In this document: piece after piece, positions 17,487 to 25,911 of the stretch
Layout of the letters: each line of letters opens with the position of its first letter
Numbering within the stretch: the stretch's first letter is position 1
Translations under genes and position numbers: made by a program
Source: Chitinophaga pinensis
GTDB lineage: Bacteria > Bacteroidota > Bacteroidia > Flavobacteriales_D > Crocinitomicaceae
DNA: 64,000 bases
Reading direction: 5' to 3'
Assembly (NCBI GenBank): GCA_943324745.2
Contig: CALPMT020000002.1
Coordinates: 1-64,000, forward strand
The notes under the pieces: generated by a model
Told to the model about the DNA's origin: nothing
The model's input: only the letters and a program-made list of their open reading frames with translations
Database searches by the model: none

Positions 17487-17516
17487 TTGTAAATATTCAA
17501 GTTTAACCTATCTTTG
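17487..17516 (+). promoter_or_regulatory. coaE promoter (-33 TTG, -7 TATCTTTG)
   Basis: TTG at 17487-17489 and TATCTTTG at 17509-17516 are 19 bases apart, an ideal Bacteroidota sigma-A promoter. It ends 25 bases before the coaE ATG. Confidence 0.75.
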
Positions 17517-17541
17517 AATACAAGAAAAAAGGAAGAAAAGG

Positions 17542-18117
17542 ATGCTCAAAATTGGAATAACAGGAGGAATTGGATCTGGTAAGACCTATGTTTGTCAACT
17601 TCTTGAAAAATTGGGTTACCCTGTTTTTTATTCGGATGAAGAAGCTAAAAAATTAATGACTCAAGATCCTAGTTTAATTTCTGAAATCAAGCAACTTTTA
17701 GGGGATGAATCATACATTCAGAATGAGTTAAATAAACCCTTTATCGCACATTCGATTTTTCATAATTCAAAACTAAGAGAAGCGATTAACCTATTGGTTC
17801 ACCCTAAAGTTTTTCAAGCTTTTGAACTTTGGAAAAATAAACAATCCTCAACGATTGTTTTTAATGAATCTGCACTATTATTTGAAACAGAATCCTATAA
17901 ACGTTTCGATAAAAACATTCTTATCCTATCTGATAATGAAACAAGAATAAAAAGAATTCAACTACGAGATACACTTTCAGCGATTGAAATTAAAAATCGC
18001 ATCGAAAGTCAGTTATCCGATGACGAAAAGATAAAAAAAACAGATTTCATTATTGATAATAATGAGAACGTTTTACTTATACCTCAACTAATCTCCATTT
18101 TGGAGAATATAAAATAA
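17542..18117 (+). CDS. coaE: dephospho-CoA kinase
   Basis: This 191-residue P-loop kinase begins MLKIGITGGIGSGKT, with the Walker A at residues 8-15. The CoaE-specific 'YPVFYSDEEAKKLM' and 'LVHPKVFQAFELW' segments and the 'IESQLSDDEKIKKTDFIIDN' stretch are present. It phosphorylates dephospho-CoA at the 3'-OH in the last step of coenzyme A synthesis. It has its own promoter and converges closely on the membrane-protein gene at 18133. Confidence 0.94.
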   Translation: MLKIGITGGIGSGKTYVCQLLEKLGYPVFYSDEEAKKLMTQDPSLISEIKQLLGDESYIQNELNKPFIAHSIFHNSKLREAINLLVHPKVFQAFELWKNKQSSTIVFNESALLFETESYKRFDKNILILSDNETRIKRIQLRDTLSAIEIKNRIESQLSDDEKIKKTDFIIDNNENVLLIPQLISILENIK

Positions 18118-18132
18118 TGAAAAAAATCTTTA

Positions 18133-18795
18133 TCAAAGTTCTTCAAAATCATCAAATTTAGTTGGGTCATCTTCCTTTTTATCACCACCAACATGCATGG
18201 AAGTTGTAACCAAAGGTTTGCCAGACACTAAATAAAAAATACCATTCAATAATTTATTAACGATACTCAACATAATAAAGAATCCAACGATTTTGAAAAC
18301 AAAACCAATCACTGGTGCTTCTTCTATTCCTAAAATCGTGTCATAAAACCAATTACTTATTGGGTTATGGGCATACTGTGGATAGAAAATAAAAAAAGCA
18401 AACATTCCCATTCCAAAAAGTATAACACCAATTTCTGCTTTTAGATTAAACATCGGTGTTAAAAACTTCATGTTTTCTCCAAGAGATGTTTTAAATAACG
18501 TAGAACGTTTTTGACGATTTTGTAATTTACCTACGAAGTAAAGCACCAAAATCATAGCGCCAGTATACAATTCATAAGGTAAGATATACTCTGAATTATT
18601 TTGATGTAGGCAGAACAAAAAGGTTACGTCAATTAAAAAGAAATATTGTAAAGACTTAATGAAATATTCTTCAATCATATTTTTTTCAATTTGTTTTGGT
18701 CTTAACAATGTGATTGATAAACGAACAAATCCCCACAAAAATCCAAAAACAGCAAACATTACGCCCATTAAAAAGGCAAATTTTAATAAATCCAT
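18133..18795 (-). CDS. conserved integral membrane protein, unknown function
   Basis: The 220-residue product starts at the ATG at 18795 (MDLLKFAFL); the frame further upstream has only a TTG. About five hydrophobic segments are visible (roughly residues 4-26, 45-65, 75-95, 125-145, 165-188), followed by a short charged tail rich in Asp/Glu/Lys ('GGDKKEDDPTKFDDFEEL'). I do not recognise a named family and propose no function. It lies between coaE and the S46 peptidase. Confidence 0.7.
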   Translation of the reverse strand: MDLLKFAFLMGVMFAVFGFLWGFVRLSITLLRPKQIEKNMIEEYFIKSLQYFFLIDVTFLFCLHQNNSEYILPYELYTGAMILVLYFVGKLQNRQKRSTLFKTSLGENMKFLTPMFNLKAEIGVILFGMGMFAFFIFYPQYAHNPISNWFYDTILGIEEAPVIGFVFKIVGFFIMLSIVNKLLNGIFYLVSGKPLVTTSMHVGGDKKEDDPTKFDDFEEL

Positions 18796-18860
18796 AATAC
18801 AAATTTGCAAAAAAAAGTTTTATAGAAATCAAATCTAAAAAAGCATTCTGAATAAATTAA

Positions 18861-18868
18861 TATCTTTG
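18861..18868 (+). promoter_or_regulatory. -7 promoter box for the S46 peptidase gene
   Basis: TATCTTTG is an exact -7 match. Transcription would begin around 18874, so the ATG at 18902 leaves a normal short leader while a TTG at 18866 would be inside the promoter. Confidence 0.6.
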
Positions 18869-18901
18869 GAGTACAAATCGATGAAACCTAAAAATATAAG
18901 G

Positions 18902-21067
18902 ATGAAAAAATTCATACTATCCATTGCGTTTATAACAACAACTTTATTCATTTTTGCTGAAGAAGGTATGTTAATTCCCTCACTCATTTCTGCTTTTCAA
19001 TCGGATATGAAAGCGAAAGGGATGAAACTTTCTGCAGAGCAAATTTACAGCATTAATAATTCAAGTATAAAAGATGCTATCATTAGTTTTAATGGCGGTT
19101 GTACTGCTGAAATAATTTCTGATCAAGGGTTATTATTGACCAATCACCATTGTGGATTTTATAATATTCAATCACATTCTTCCTTAGAAAAGGATTACCT
19201 AAAAAATGGTTTTTGGGCAAAAACAAAAGCGGAAGAGTTAGCTAACGCAGGTTTGACAGCGACTCGAATTGTTAGAATTGATGATGTAACAGCAAGTGTG
19301 CTTTTTGGTGTAACGGATGCTACACCTTTGAATGAAAGAAGCCAAAAAATTAAAGAAAACATTCAAGAGATAATTAAAGATAAAAGCTTAAACACGCACT
19401 ATCGTATTGACGTGAAAGAGTTTGATTATGGGAATAGTTATTACGCAATGACCACAGAAGTATTTACAGATGTACGTTTGGTTGGTGCTCCTCCAAGTTC
19501 CATTGGAAAATTTGGTGGAGATACGGACAATTGGATGTGGCCTCGTCATACCGGCGATTTTGCTTTATTCAGAATATATGCTGGGGCTGATAACAAACCA
19601 GCTGTTTATAGCGAAACAAATATTCCTTATGTACCTGAATATTCATTAACCATTGATGCAGGGCATAGAAAATCAGGGGAATTTACAATGGTTTATGGAT
19701 TTCCAGGTGTTACCGAACAACATGTCGTTTCTGGACAATTAGCTTATTTGATTAACCGTGAAAGACTAGCACGTATCGGAATGCGTGAAAAATCATTATC
19801 AATTATCAATACACGTATGCGTGCTAGTGATGATATTCGAATTAAATATGCGGCCAAACAAGCTACAATCGCTAATTCTTACAAAAAATGGATTGGACAA
19901 GTGCAAGGACTGGTTGAATTAAATGCATTAGAAGTTAAAAAACAATACGAAGCACGTTATACGAAGACCGCACAAAAAACCGATCAATGGAAAGAAAGAT
20001 ATGGTTCTATCGTAGAAAAGATGAACTTACTTTTTGAAGAAAACAAAGAGTATGATTTCTCCAACACGATGATTATGGAATACATCTTTGTTGGTGGCGG
20101 ACCAGAATTTTTCAAGCAAGTTCGTGTTATGGATGAGTTTGTGAAAAATTACGAAAAGTATAAATCTCCAGAAGAAAAACCAGCTAAACTAGAGAAGATT
20201 AAAGCTTCATACGAAAAATTCTTCAAAAATTACAGTAAAGAAATCGACCAGACGATTTTCAATTTATTACATGCGGAATTTGTTCATTTGATGAACCCTG
20301 CTTATGTTCCAGTAATGGTTTTAAGTAAAAAAACAGAGGAATGGTCAAATGAAATTTATTCTAACTCAATTTTTACGGATAAAGAAAAATTAGCAAATTT
20401 CTATGCGAATTTTAACGATGAATCGATTGCTAAGGTAAAGGCTGATCCAGCGTATATTTTATTTACGGAATTGGTATCAAAATATAATGCGGAAATTGTC
20501 CCAAAATTAGATGAGTTCACATCCAAAATGGACGATTTACTAAAAATTTATATAGAAGGAAAACTTGTAATGTTTCCAAAAGACAAACATTGGCCTGATG
20601 CAAATAGTACACTACGAATTGCTTATGGTAAATTGGAAGGTTCTACCCCTAAAGATGGCATGGCATATAAAGACCACTCAACTGCCGAAGGAATATTAGA
20701 AAAAAATAGAATTAATAATCCTGATTTTGAATTATTACCCCGAATTAAAGAATTGTATGAGAAAAAGGATTATGGTGACTACGCACAAGATGGTGAGTTA
20801 TGGGTGTGCTATACGGCCTCTAACCACACTACAGGAGGCAATTCAGGTTCTCCTGTATTAAACAAAGATGGATACTTTATAGGAATAAATTTTGACCGTA
20901 CTTGGGAAAGTACAATGAGTGATTATATGTTTGATCCTTCTAGATGTAGAAATGTTGTATGTGACTCAAGATATATTCTTTGGGTTATCGACGTATTCGC
21001 TGAAGCAGATCACTTAATTGAAGAAATGCACATTATCACTGAGAAAGATAAGCGAAGAAAAATGTAA
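18902..21067 (+). CDS. dpp11: S46 family serine peptidase, DPP11-type (Asp/Glu-specific dipeptidyl-peptidase)
   Basis: This 721-residue protein, starting at MKKFILSIAF, has a signal peptide, so it acts in the periplasm. The S46 catalytic triad is clear: His in 'LLTNHHCGF', Asp in 'GGDTDNWMWPRH', and the nucleophile Ser in 'HTTGGNSGSPVLN' near the C-terminus. The residue that sets S1 specificity is Arg in 'INFDRTWESTMSD'; DPP11 enzymes have Arg at this place, while DPP7 has Gly ('FDGNW'-like). It should therefore release dipeptides with an acidic penultimate residue, serving peptide nutrition. An earlier ATG at 18881 is possible but gives a worse signal peptide. A terminator follows. Confidence 0.88.
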   Translation: MKKFILSIAFITTTLFIFAEEGMLIPSLISAFQSDMKAKGMKLSAEQIYSINNSSIKDAIISFNGGCTAEIISDQGLLLTNHHCGFYNIQSHSSLEKDYLKNGFWAKTKAEELANAGLTATRIVRIDDVTASVLFGVTDATPLNERSQKIKENIQEIIKDKSLNTHYRIDVKEFDYGNSYYAMTTEVFTDVRLVGAPPSSIGKFGGDTDNWMWPRHTGDFALFRIYAGADNKPAVYSETNIPYVPEYSLTIDAGHRKSGEFTMVYGFPGVTEQHVVSGQLAYLINRERLARIGMREKSLSIINTRMRASDDIRIKYAAKQATIANSYKKWIGQVQGLVELNALEVKKQYEARYTKTAQKTDQWKERYGSIVEKMNLLFEENKEYDFSNTMIMEYIFVGGGPEFFKQVRVMDEFVKNYEKYKSPEEKPAKLEKIKASYEKFFKNYSKEIDQTIFNLLHAEFVHLMNPAYVPVMVLSKKTEEWSNEIYSNSIFTDKEKLANFYANFNDESIAKVKADPAYILFTELVSKYNAEIVPKLDEFTSKMDDLLKIYIEGKLVMFPKDKHWPDANSTLRIAYGKLEGSTPKDGMAYKDHSTAEGILEKNRINNPDFELLPRIKELYEKKDYGDYAQDGELWVCYTASNHTTGGNSGSPVLNKDGYFIGINFDRTWESTMSDYMFDPSRCRNVVCDSRYILWVIDVFAEADHLIEEMHIITEKDKRRKM

Positions 21068-21101
21068 CAGATGTTACATTGAAAATTATAATTTATGAAT
21101 T

Positions 21102-21127
21102 GGGTAGCTGAAAAGTTACCCTTTTTT
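21102..21127. terminator. terminator between convergent S46 peptidase and DUF6056-like gene
   Basis: GGGTAGC (21102-21108) pairs with GTTACCC (21115-21121), with one G-T wobble and a 6-base loop, followed by TTTTTT. It overlaps the stop of the convergent minus-strand gene by two bases. Confidence 0.75.
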
Positions 21128-22538
21128 ATTTTCCAATAATGTAGGATTTTAAATTCCAGTACGATTTATAACACGTATTTGGAAAATACTTAGGGTCATT
21201 GGTGATATCATAAATAAAAAGGGACACAGGATGTGACTTTAACTTAGGTAAAGTTTGAATTTCATCCGCAGATTTAGAAAAGGAATTTAATCGTTGATAA
21301 CGTTGGTTTAATTCCGTGTCGAAATTAGATGCTTGTGAACTTATTAAATCTTTCCAAGCATTAAAAGTATTACCAGTTCCACACATTAAAACCAATGAAA
21401 TTACCAAACAATAATTCATCATTGATTTTTTGACTTCTAGTTTTTGAAAAAAAAGAGATTTGTTTGTCCAAATGGTAAGATTGATAAACCATAAGAATAA
21501 AAAATAAAAATAGGCTGTATTCACCGTTCTATGTTGCCCCATAATTCCAGTGCTCCAATAAGCGGGGAAAATAGAAATAAATAACACCGAAACCAACGCA
21601 ACTAATGACACCCATTTATTGATAAAAAAATTATTCTTAAATAAGTCAACGTGCTTAGAAAGATTTTTAGAAATAGGAATGTAGATCAATGAAACTAAAA
21701 GAATCACACCACTCGAGAGCCATTCAAATCCAAAACGCAAGGTTTGAAGCAATGTGGATGTGAACGAATGGTAAAAACGATGAGATTCTCCAATAAAATA
21801 TGCTTCTCTAACTTTATTTCCTGGAGCAAAATACACAATACTAAAACCAATAATCGAAGCTAGCAACAAACCGCTTATCCAAGATGTATTCTTATTTTTC
21901 TTCACAAAAAAATGTATACCTACTACAAGATGAAAAACTAGGAGAAGTAACATAATTACTTCGTTAAAACCAGATAAAAGAATAAGTAAAATGAATAAAA
22001 TAACAAATAAACCAATTTTGGATAAACCATTAGTAAGATTCAAAAATTTGTGAAGACCTATCAAATAAAAAAGCATAATACTATTTGCTACTTGATAAGT
22101 AACAACCCCTGTATACCAGTAAGTACCTTCTGATAAAATAGGCATCTGAAACAAATCCAAAAGCATAAAGAAGAATGAAATTGCCAATATTTGTTTTTTG
22201 GAAATTACATTTTTGAAAAAATAAGTAAAGAAAAAATAAAGGGTACAAATAGAAAACAGGAAAATGGCTAGCATTGAAAAACGATACGATACAAGCCAAT
22301 TAACTCTATAAATAAGTGGGCTTTTTAAAACAAAAACATTCGATGTAAAACGACCATTCCATAGGTTGTATTCATCTGCTAATGCAGGGAGCAAAGGTTG
22401 TTTCGTCCCTAACATTGCATACGAAAAATCATCTCCCGAAGGGTGACAATAAAAAAATAAAAGAAAAAAAGGGAGGATACAAAAAAGTAATATTCCTAGA
22501 ATAATAGTTGTAGATTTCGAAGAAAAAAAAGAGTACAT
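21126..22538 (-). CDS. polytopic membrane protein, DUF6056-like
   Basis: This 470-residue membrane protein has about ten to twelve hydrophobic helices. An acidic pair right after the first helix ('FYCHPSGDDFSYAML') resembles DUF6056 and GT-C-type glycosyltransferases, where such acids sit at the outer face. Soon after comes 'LWNGRFTSN', another conserved-looking motif. Transfer of a lipid-linked sugar is a possibility, not a finding. I chose the ATG at 22538, one base after the gldC stop; an ATG at 22556 overlapping gldC is also possible. Confidence 0.72.
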   Translation of the reverse strand: MYSFFSSKSTTIILGILLFCILPFFLLFFYCHPSGDDFSYAMLGTKQPLLPALADEYNLWNGRFTSNVFVLKSPLIYRVNWLVSYRFSMLAIFLFSICTLYFFFTYFFKNVISKKQILAISFFFMLLDLFQMPILSEGTYWYTGVVTYQVANSIMLFYLIGLHKFLNLTNGLSKIGLFVILFILLILLSGFNEVIMLLLLVFHLVVGIHFFVKKNKNTSWISGLLLASIIGFSIVYFAPGNKVREAYFIGESHRFYHSFTSTLLQTLRFGFEWLSSGVILLVSLIYIPISKNLSKHVDLFKNNFFINKWVSLVALVSVLFISIFPAYWSTGIMGQHRTVNTAYFYFLFLWFINLTIWTNKSLFFQKLEVKKSMMNYCLVISLVLMCGTGNTFNAWKDLISSQASNFDTELNQRYQRLNSFSKSADEIQTLPKLKSHPVSLFIYDITNDPKYFPNTCYKSYWNLKSYIIGK

Positions 22539-22539
22539 T

Positions 22540-22884
22540 TTACTCTGGCAATACATTCATTTTGTCCGCAAAATGGTAACAGTAATCCCTTAAATCTTCA
22601 CAAATTAAAGTTTCACCAGTAGCCTTTTCAAAACTATCAGCCATCGTTAATAAAGTTTGGTGAAAAAATTGTTTCATCTCCTCAACAGACATGTCTTCTG
22701 TCCACAAGTCAATTTTCAAGGTATGCCCTTTATCGGCATCCCACATTGCTAACATCATTGCTTTTGTATCTTGATTTTCAACTTTACCATCAGTAGCACT
22801 CCATTTCATTCGCATAGGTACATGGTTCTCATTAAGCCCGACATTTACTTCAATAATAGAAGTCTTTACAATTTCTTTACTCAT
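22540..22884 (-). CDS. gldC: gliding motility protein GldC
   Basis: This small soluble protein of 114 residues matches GldC of the Flavobacteria. Typical segments are 'MRMKWSATDGKVENQDTKAM', 'LKIDLWTEDMSVEEMK' and 'FFHQTLLTMADSFEKATG'. GldC improves gliding but is not an essential part of the motor, and its biochemistry is unknown. Its start overlaps the gldB stop by one base, so gldB-gldC form a coupled pair, as in other gliding Bacteroidota. Confidence 0.9.
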   Translation of the reverse strand: MSKEIVKTSIIEVNVGLNENHVPMRMKWSATDGKVENQDTKAMMLAMWDADKGHTLKIDLWTEDMSVEEMKQFFHQTLLTMADSFEKATGETLICEDLRDYCYHFADKMNVLPE

Positions 22885-23897
22885 TATTCTTCAATTTCGT
22901 ACGACTGTAAAATCGTGTTATAAGGTATATTAATTAACTGTTGAAGTGATATAGATTCATTATTAGCCATGAATTCGTGCACAATTTTCCAACCCAAGTA
23001 TTGCCCTAAACGATCAGGACTTTTTTCAGGTAATCCAACCGTAAAAGGACCTTCATTCAAAAAGTTAGCATGATCTCGTTCATTTTTTGAAAATAACAAC
23101 TCTTGATTCACTATATATTTCCAAATTGAAGTTTCATTATGATCCGCCCAATCATAGCCGTTTTTTGAATACCTAAACAGCAAATGTTTTTCCATTTCGG
23201 GAAAAGAAGCTTCCGTTAAATACAAAATTTTACCCCAACGAATCATTTTGTCTGCAAACACACCATCTACTTCTTTCACAATTTTTTTGGCTATCCATTC
23301 ACTCAACACATCTCTTGAAATAAATTCTTTACGCATGCTTTCCTTCATCCATTGAAAAAAATCTTGTGTTGGTAGTTCTTTAATTACTTTTGAATTAGAT
23401 CCTAAATATCTATCAAGACCTATCCCAATTTCTGTTGAGGAACAAAAAACATTAGAAACAAAAAGTGAATTAATATAAAATACTTGGTTAGGGAGTTGAA
23501 TGAATGGTAAATGAAATTTAAGATGACTAAAACCATCGATTATTTGAGATTGTAAATCACTTTTAAACTTGAAAGAAGATGAAATTGAAGATTCTAAACG
23601 TTTAATATAAGTATCATTACGGAATAATTCGATTCGATCTAAGCTCCCAATATCCTTAAAGCCACCAATCCCTAAACAATGTCCTAATTCATAGGCTAGA
23701 ACTCCTTCTGAAGAAGTTGAAAATCTATTAAGAAGAAGAGGGATTTCAGTACGAGAAGAATTCATTAAAATAGAATCTAAATTTACAAACGAAATATTTA
23801 CACTTATTTTAGAAGTATCAACATCTAATTTATTACTTGTACAAGATATTAAAAGAAGTATGAGTGACGAAAAATAAAAAAAAATTCTAAGTATCAT
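22884..23897 (-). CDS. gldB: gliding motility lipoprotein GldB
   Basis: This 337-residue lipoprotein has a signal peptide and lipobox 'LLLISC' (Cys19). The body carries the GldB pattern: 'YELGHCLGIGG', 'EASFPEMEKHLLFRYS', 'NFLNEGPFTVGLPEKSPDRL' and 'YLGWKIVHEFM'. GldB is required for gliding in Flavobacterium, and its fold resembles a zinc-metallopeptidase-like helical domain without proven activity. A -7 box (TACATTTG on the minus strand) lies 22 bases upstream. The divergent neighbour encodes a beta-barrel protein, followed by nadE. Confidence 0.9.
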   Translation of the reverse strand: MILRIFFYFSSLILLLISCTSNKLDVDTSKISVNISFVNLDSILMNSSRTEIPLLLNRFSTSSEGVLAYELGHCLGIGGFKDIGSLDRIELFRNDTYIKRLESSISSSFKFKSDLQSQIIDGFSHLKFHLPFIQLPNQVFYINSLFVSNVFCSSTEIGIGLDRYLGSNSKVIKELPTQDFFQWMKESMRKEFISRDVLSEWIAKKIVKEVDGVFADKMIRWGKILYLTEASFPEMEKHLLFRYSKNGYDWADHNETSIWKYIVNQELLFSKNERDHANFLNEGPFTVGLPEKSPDRLGQYLGWKIVHEFMANNESISLQQLINIPYNTILQSYEIEE

Positions 23898-23919
23898 TTA
23901 TAATAATTAAATTAGCAAC

Positions 23920-23927
23920 CAAATGTA
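23920..23927 (-). promoter_or_regulatory. -7 promoter box for gldB-gldC
   Basis: The minus strand reads TACATTTG, an exact -7 match, placing the start site about 17 bases before the gldB ATG. Confidence 0.55.
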
Positions 23928-23944
23928 CGCAAAGTCTTTGAATT

Positions 23945-24745
23945 ATGAATAAAATAGCAACTAAACTACTTTTACCAATTTTATTATTAACAATAATATC
24001 AGTTGGGTATTCGCAATCAAATAACACTAAAAAAATACAGATGGGTATCGTGTTAAATAGTGGATTAAACTTTAACAATATGACAACTAAATTTGCAGAC
24101 AGTAAAGTCGGTACTGATCTAAGCATTGGAATAAATATTGTTAAAAATTTGAATGATAACTTAGGTTTTGTGACAGGTTTTGAATTTGATTTTTCAAGGT
24201 TGAAATATACATTCAACGATACATCTCTTTATTTATATAATGACTCAAAAATTCTGACAAAATCAGAAAATAACGAAACATATACTCTATTTCAAGTTAA
24301 AGAACGAACTCAAACTCCTATATATCTAAGTATACCTACTATGTTTGTATTTAGAACCGATTATTTCGGATACTTTAGATATTTTGCAAAATTTGGTATG
24401 AAGCATTCATTTACTTTAAAAAGCATGACAAATGATGAAGGAATAATATCAGGTTCAACGGAAACTAAAAATCTAACAAATATGGTATTACCAAAAGATT
24501 TAAGTATTTACAAAGGTAGTATTGGTGTATCAGCTGGAATGGAATGGAATTATTATGGTACATCAACCATGGTTTTTGAATTAGGCTATTACTACGGAAT
24601 CAATAACATACATAGAGGAGATGCAATAACTGGTAGTGATAGTGACAAAAATAAATCATTGTTTGAAAACAAAGATAAAACTAAATATACTAGCTTAAAA
24701 AACACCCAAAATCAATTAGCATTTAAAGTGTCTTTTTTATTCTAA
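23945..24745 (+). CDS. outer-membrane beta-barrel protein (PorT-like)
   Basis: The 266-residue product has a signal peptide ('LLLPILLLTIISVGYSQ') cut after the Ser-Gln common in the Bacteroidota. It then shows a run of amphipathic strands with alternating hydrophobic residues: 'QMGIVLNSGLNFNNM', 'LGFVTGFEFDFSRLKYTF', 'YLSIPTMFVFRTDYFGYFRY', and a C-terminal strand ending in Phe ('LAFKVSFLF'). It resembles outer-membrane beta-barrel proteins of the PorT/OMP_b-brl type. It could be a T9SS-associated PorT, but this is not certain. nadE follows three bases downstream. Confidence 0.75.
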   Translation: MNKIATKLLLPILLLTIISVGYSQSNNTKKIQMGIVLNSGLNFNNMTTKFADSKVGTDLSIGINIVKNLNDNLGFVTGFEFDFSRLKYTFNDTSLYLYNDSKILTKSENNETYTLFQVKERTQTPIYLSIPTMFVFRTDYFGYFRYFAKFGMKHSFTLKSMTNDEGIISGSTETKNLTNMVLPKDLSIYKGSIGVSAGMEWNYYGTSTMVFELGYYYGINNIHRGDAITGSDSDKNKSLFENKDKTKYTSLKNTQNQLAFKVSFLF

Positions 24746-24748
24746 TTA

Positions 24749-25522
24749 ATGGAAAGTAAAAAAGTAATAAACCATATTGCAGAATGGCTGAAAAATTATG
24801 CAATAAAATCAAATCAAAAAGGATATATCATAGGAATATCAGGAGGTATTGATTCTGCACTAACTTCAACTTTATGTGCATTAACAGAATTAGATATTTT
24901 ACTTGTAAATTTACCTTTACGCCAACGAAAAGAAGAATATTTAAGAGCTAATAAACATATTACGCATTTAAAATTAATGTTCCCTAATATAAAATCTTTG
25001 GAACTTGATTTAACAGAAGTATTTTCAAAACTTGAATTTAGTTTGCCGTCTGAAACAGTTGCAAATAAATTAGCAATGGCAAACACAAGATCAAGATTAC
25101 GAATGACAACTTTGTATGCATTAGGACAAACTTCAGGTCTTTTAGTTGCTGGAACAGGAAATAAAATTGAAGATTTCGGAGTAGGTTTTTTCACTAAATA
25201 TGGTGATGGTGGAGTAGATGTTAGTCCAATTGCAGACCTAACTAAAACACAAGTTAGAAAATTAGCAGGAGAATTAGGAATTATTCAAGAAATTTTAGAT
25301 GCTGAACCAACCGATGGTTTGTGGGATGAAGACCGTACAGATGAATTACAAATGGGCGCAAGCTACCCTGAATTAGAATGGGCAATGGATTTTCAAGGAG
25401 ATGAAAACAATTTGAATGTACGAGAAAAAGAAGTATTATCGATTTACAGAAAACTAAATAAAATCAATAAGCATAAAATGACACCAATTCCTATCTGTTT
25501 AATTCCAAAAGAATTAATCTAA
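24749..25522 (+). CDS. nadE: NH3-dependent NAD+ synthetase
   Basis: This adenine-nucleotide alpha-hydrolase of 257 residues has the ATP-pyrophosphatase loop SGGIDS at 31-36. 'GTGNKIEDFGVGFFTKYGDG' and 'DAEPTDGLWDEDRTDE' are characteristic of NadE. It amidates deamido-NAD+ to NAD+. No N-terminal glutaminase domain is present, so it uses ammonia directly. It runs with the beta-barrel gene and its last four bases overlap the end of the convergent ferredoxin gene. Confidence 0.93.
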   Translation: MESKKVINHIAEWLKNYAIKSNQKGYIIGISGGIDSALTSTLCALTELDILLVNLPLRQRKEEYLRANKHITHLKLMFPNIKSLELDLTEVFSKLEFSLPSETVANKLAMANTRSRLRMTTLYALGQTSGLLVAGTGNKIEDFGVGFFTKYGDGGVDVSPIADLTKTQVRKLAGELGIIQEILDAEPTDGLWDEDRTDELQMGASYPELEWAMDFQGDENNLNVREKEVLSIYRKLNKINKHKMTPIPICLIPKELI

Positions 25523-25845
25523 TCTACTTCTGGAGCTAAACGCAAAACAATACCATCAATTGAATCATCTATAGGAATTTGACAACCTAAACGTGAATTT
25601 GATTTAACAAAAAAAGCTTGATCCAACATGTCTAATTCAGAATCACTTTGCACCTCTAAAATTGTATCAGACTCAAGATAACATTGACATGTAGCACACA
25701 TTGCCATACCACCACACTCTCCTTTTACAGGTAAATCATAAGATTTACACAATTCCATGATATTCATATTCATGTCTGTAGGTGCAACTAAATCATGAGA
25801 AACACCTTCACGATCGATTATAGTAACTGTTATATCTTGTGCCAT
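25519..25845 (-). CDS. fdx: 2Fe-2S ferredoxin (adrenodoxin-type)
   Basis: This 108-residue ferredoxin has the cluster ligands Cys44, Cys50 and Cys53 ('GECGGMAMCATC', spacing C-x5-C-x2-C) and a distant Cys88 in 'RLGCQIP'. This matches adrenodoxin/Isc-type ferredoxins that donate electrons in iron-sulphur cluster assembly or to oxygenases. A further Cys55 is present. It is separated from gldN by a strong terminator, so it is not part of the gld operon despite the same direction. Confidence 0.9.
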   Translation of the reverse strand: MAQDITVTIIDREGVSHDLVAPTDMNMNIMELCKSYDLPVKGECGGMAMCATCQCYLESDTILEVQSDSELDMLDQAFFVKSNSRLGCQIPIDDSIDGIVLRLAPEVD

Positions 25846-25859
25846 ATAATTAATAGAAA

Positions 25860-25889
25860 AAAGACTATGTACAAATATACATAGTCTTT
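25860..25889 (-). terminator. intrinsic terminator after gldN (end of the gldK-L-M-N transcript)
   Basis: AAAGACTATGTA (25860-25871) pairs perfectly with TACATAGTCTTT (25878-25889) over a 6-base loop. On the minus strand the stem is followed by a T-rich tract. Confidence 0.85.
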
Positions 25890-25911
25890 CAATATAATAA
25901 CTTATATTAAT

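Noticed and set aside
17453-17500. Upstream extension of the methyltransferase
   Set aside because: It starts with TTG and runs through the divergent coaE promoter.
18866-18901. TTG start of the S46 peptidase frame
   Set aside because: The TTG overlaps the -7 box itself, and MKKFILSIAF gives a standard signal peptide.
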